In this document: positions 62,291-64,000 of the stretch, one piece after another
Position numbering within the stretch: the first letter of the stretch is position 1
How the letters are laid out: each line of letters begins with the position of its first letter
Source: Dromaius novaehollandiae
Taxonomy: Eukaryota > Chordata > Aves > Casuariiformes > Dromaiidae
DNA length: 64,000 nucleotides
Direction: 5' to 3'
Assembly (NCBI RefSeq): GCF_036370855.1
Contig: NC_088099.1
Span: forward strand, 154,598,517 to 154,662,516
Notes under the pieces: generated by a model
Seen by the model: only the letters and a program-made list of their open reading frames with translations
What the model was told of the DNA's origin: nothing
The model's database searches: none
Position numbers and translations under genes: made by a program

Positions 62291-63434
62291 TTTGATCTGC
62301 AAAATGACCCTTTCTTTGGTATATGGGCAGGTAGTTAGAGGACTTACTGATGTGAAAATAGGTTTATAATACTGGCAGATATGCCGCAAAACCATAGCTG
62401 TTGTATATAAATATCTCTCAAATATAACTGCACATCCCAACCTGTCCTCCATTTCTTTTGCTAGCTCAGCAAAGTGTCACATAAAATTAGACTGAGATGT
62501 TAATGCATTAAGCATTTATTGATCTCAGTAAGGTACAGTCAAATATGACCAGTATCTTAATGACAAGAGATAAAAGGTCATTTGCAATACTAATACGGTA
62601 ACTGCAATGCAATACAAAATATTAGCTATTTGTTAGAATAGAATAATAGTAAAAAGATGTTACAGTCCTTAACTCTTAGAATACCAAATATCAAGGGCCA
62701 GAGCTGAGATTATCCTAACTTTATCTGATCTACTTGTAACACAACCCAAATAACAAGTATGTTCTCTGTTCTCACTATAAAAATTTACTTACTTCTAGCA
62801 AAAATTATTTCAGTTCTAAACTAGCAACATTAAACAGGTACTAGTCACTGCTTTGTCTTTTGCTTGGTCAGAACATCAAAGGAGACTAAATTTAACTTCA
62901 TAAAATGAAGCTCCTTCTTTATGGAAAGTTGGGTTCCTCAGGAAGTCTACCCATGCCCTCTCTGCACACATTAGCAGAGAAGAAAAGTCTCAGTCTCCGT
63001 GGGTGAAATCTTTATATTCCTGAAGGTGATGACAAAATATCGATTGACTTCAGGTTGTAGTTTCATTCTTGGCACTTCATGAGAAATGACAGAAGCAACC
63101 CATAACTGTGACCTCTGCCTTATAAGTCCCAGTCTCCAACATGCGCATTTGGATGGCCATTGCAGAAGCTACATGTTTTGGGCAGCCCTTTGTGTGGTCT
63201 CTTCTGCTAGAGACAGAACCTCCTGGTACTAGTCCTTCAGTGTCCTTGTTTTGATCTATCAGAAACTCTTGGGGCTAGTAGTGATGTGGTTCTTACAGAC
63301 TTGCAAACCCTACAAGAGAGAAAACCTGGGGGTAATGCGGGACAATTGCTCTTTTGCCCCCATGCCTTGAAGGAAAGCCAGATTCATTTCTCTTTTACAA
63401 ATGGTCAATTCAGTTCAGAGGAAACATGGCCTAA
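62291..63434. other. Intergenic, nothing recognised
   Basis: AT-rich, no open frame of note. Confidence 0.5.
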
Positions 63435-63540
63435 TGGGCATCCTGATGACTTTCAGCTTTATATTTCTACCTCAGAAAGCTTGAAGAATATATTGAGCAC
63501 TTCCGGTAATCTTCTGGTGAGGAACTGGATGTGAGTAAGA
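63435..63540 (+). mobile_element. Possible LINE reverse-transcriptase relic
   Basis: The translation PDDFQLYIS, followed 20 residues later by NWM, resembles the L2/CR1-clade reverse-transcriptase block (A)DD.QLY.S...WM. The match covers only about 30 codons, and the flanks were not recognised. Confidence 0.35.
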
Positions 63541-64000
63541 TGACACAGAGATAACAGAATTTTGGGAAGCACAGAAAGGACATGAGAAAACCAGCATTGT
63601 TCTGTGCTGTCACAGTGGCAGGCAGTCTTTTGCAAGTTCTCCTCCAAGTGCTGGGAATTCAGGTCTTGATCTTCAGAGCCCCAGATTTTAACAAAAATTA
63701 GGGACTTTGCTGCCTTTTGGAGAGGTCATTCTCTCCAAAGATCCAAAATGAATCTGCGCTTGGAGACCCTCACAGCGTGCTGCAAGGTTTTCCTTGGGAA
63801 GGTTCCTTGGGGACATCAGTAATGAATGGAGGTGCAGGGTGTTTTTGCAACCCCAGCCCCTGCCTGCTCATTAGCATTCGCCATAACACCAGTAAGCCCT
63901 GTGGCTCATCTTGATCTGATGCCCCCAGCTAAACCCGTGCTTATTTCCATTTCCCTCAGCCCTAGGGAAAGCAAGTGAGTGATGAACACTTTGTCATTTT
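63541..64000. other. Window end, nothing recognised
   Basis: No gene, RNA or repeat was assigned. Confidence 0.5.

Noticed and set aside
1..64000. Neighbouring genes expected from mammalian synteny (AARD, MED30, RAD21, EXT1)
   Set aside because: I looked for their characteristic protein segments and saw none; they probably lie outside the window.
1..64000. tRNA, rRNA, CRISPR arrays or bacterial-type operons
   Set aside because: None seen; the window is vertebrate nuclear DNA.

Overview
The window looks like bird genomic DNA. It is AT-rich, has GT-AG introns of a few hundred bases to 9 kb, and its recognisable repeats are mostly CR1 LINE fragments, which typify avian genomes. I cannot name the species. 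One protein-coding gene is well supported: a complete eight-exon model of SLC30A8 (zinc transporter ZnT8) on the + strand, from the ATG at 23274 to the TAA at 45131. The exon lengths sum to 1155 nt (384 residues plus stop), and every junction keeps phase with the known human protein.

Layout. 1-23273: intergenic or 5' flank with no convincing gene. It holds a dispersed repeat with a short hairpin (4085-4575), a coding-like stretch of unknown origin (6080-6240), an LTR-like region of imperfect direct repeats (10293-10740), and CR1 or CR1-like relics at 11935-12345, 13425-13895 and 15455-15835. 23274-45131: SLC30A8. Intron 1 (9 kb) contains a CR1 copy at 25675-26595. Intron 3 contains a second, larger copy of the hairpin repeat (36715-37590) and a CA microsatellite. 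45132-64000: 3' flank with no further gene. It holds a CORE-SINE-like relic (51451-51600), CR1 copies at 57585-58060 and 60004-62000, a MIR-like relic (62150-62290) and a possible LINE reverse-transcriptase relic (63435-63540). The 60004 CR1 keeps its endonuclease region but has lost the core of its reverse transcriptase.

The most notable observation is in SLC30A8. Seven exons join through canonical splice sites, but the exon 2 donor at 32561 reads CAG|GGGAGT: GG replaces the required GT in an otherwise excellent donor context. The rest of the gene looks fully constrained, with all four zinc-site residues, six membrane segments and the C-terminal CxxC intact. This is therefore either a base error, a polymorphism or recent splice lesion, or a real non-canonical junction. 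Other protein-level points are an alanine at the position of the human Arg325 type-2-diabetes polymorphism, a histidine-rich loop 13 residues longer than in human ZnT8, and loss of the last of the three C-terminal cysteines.
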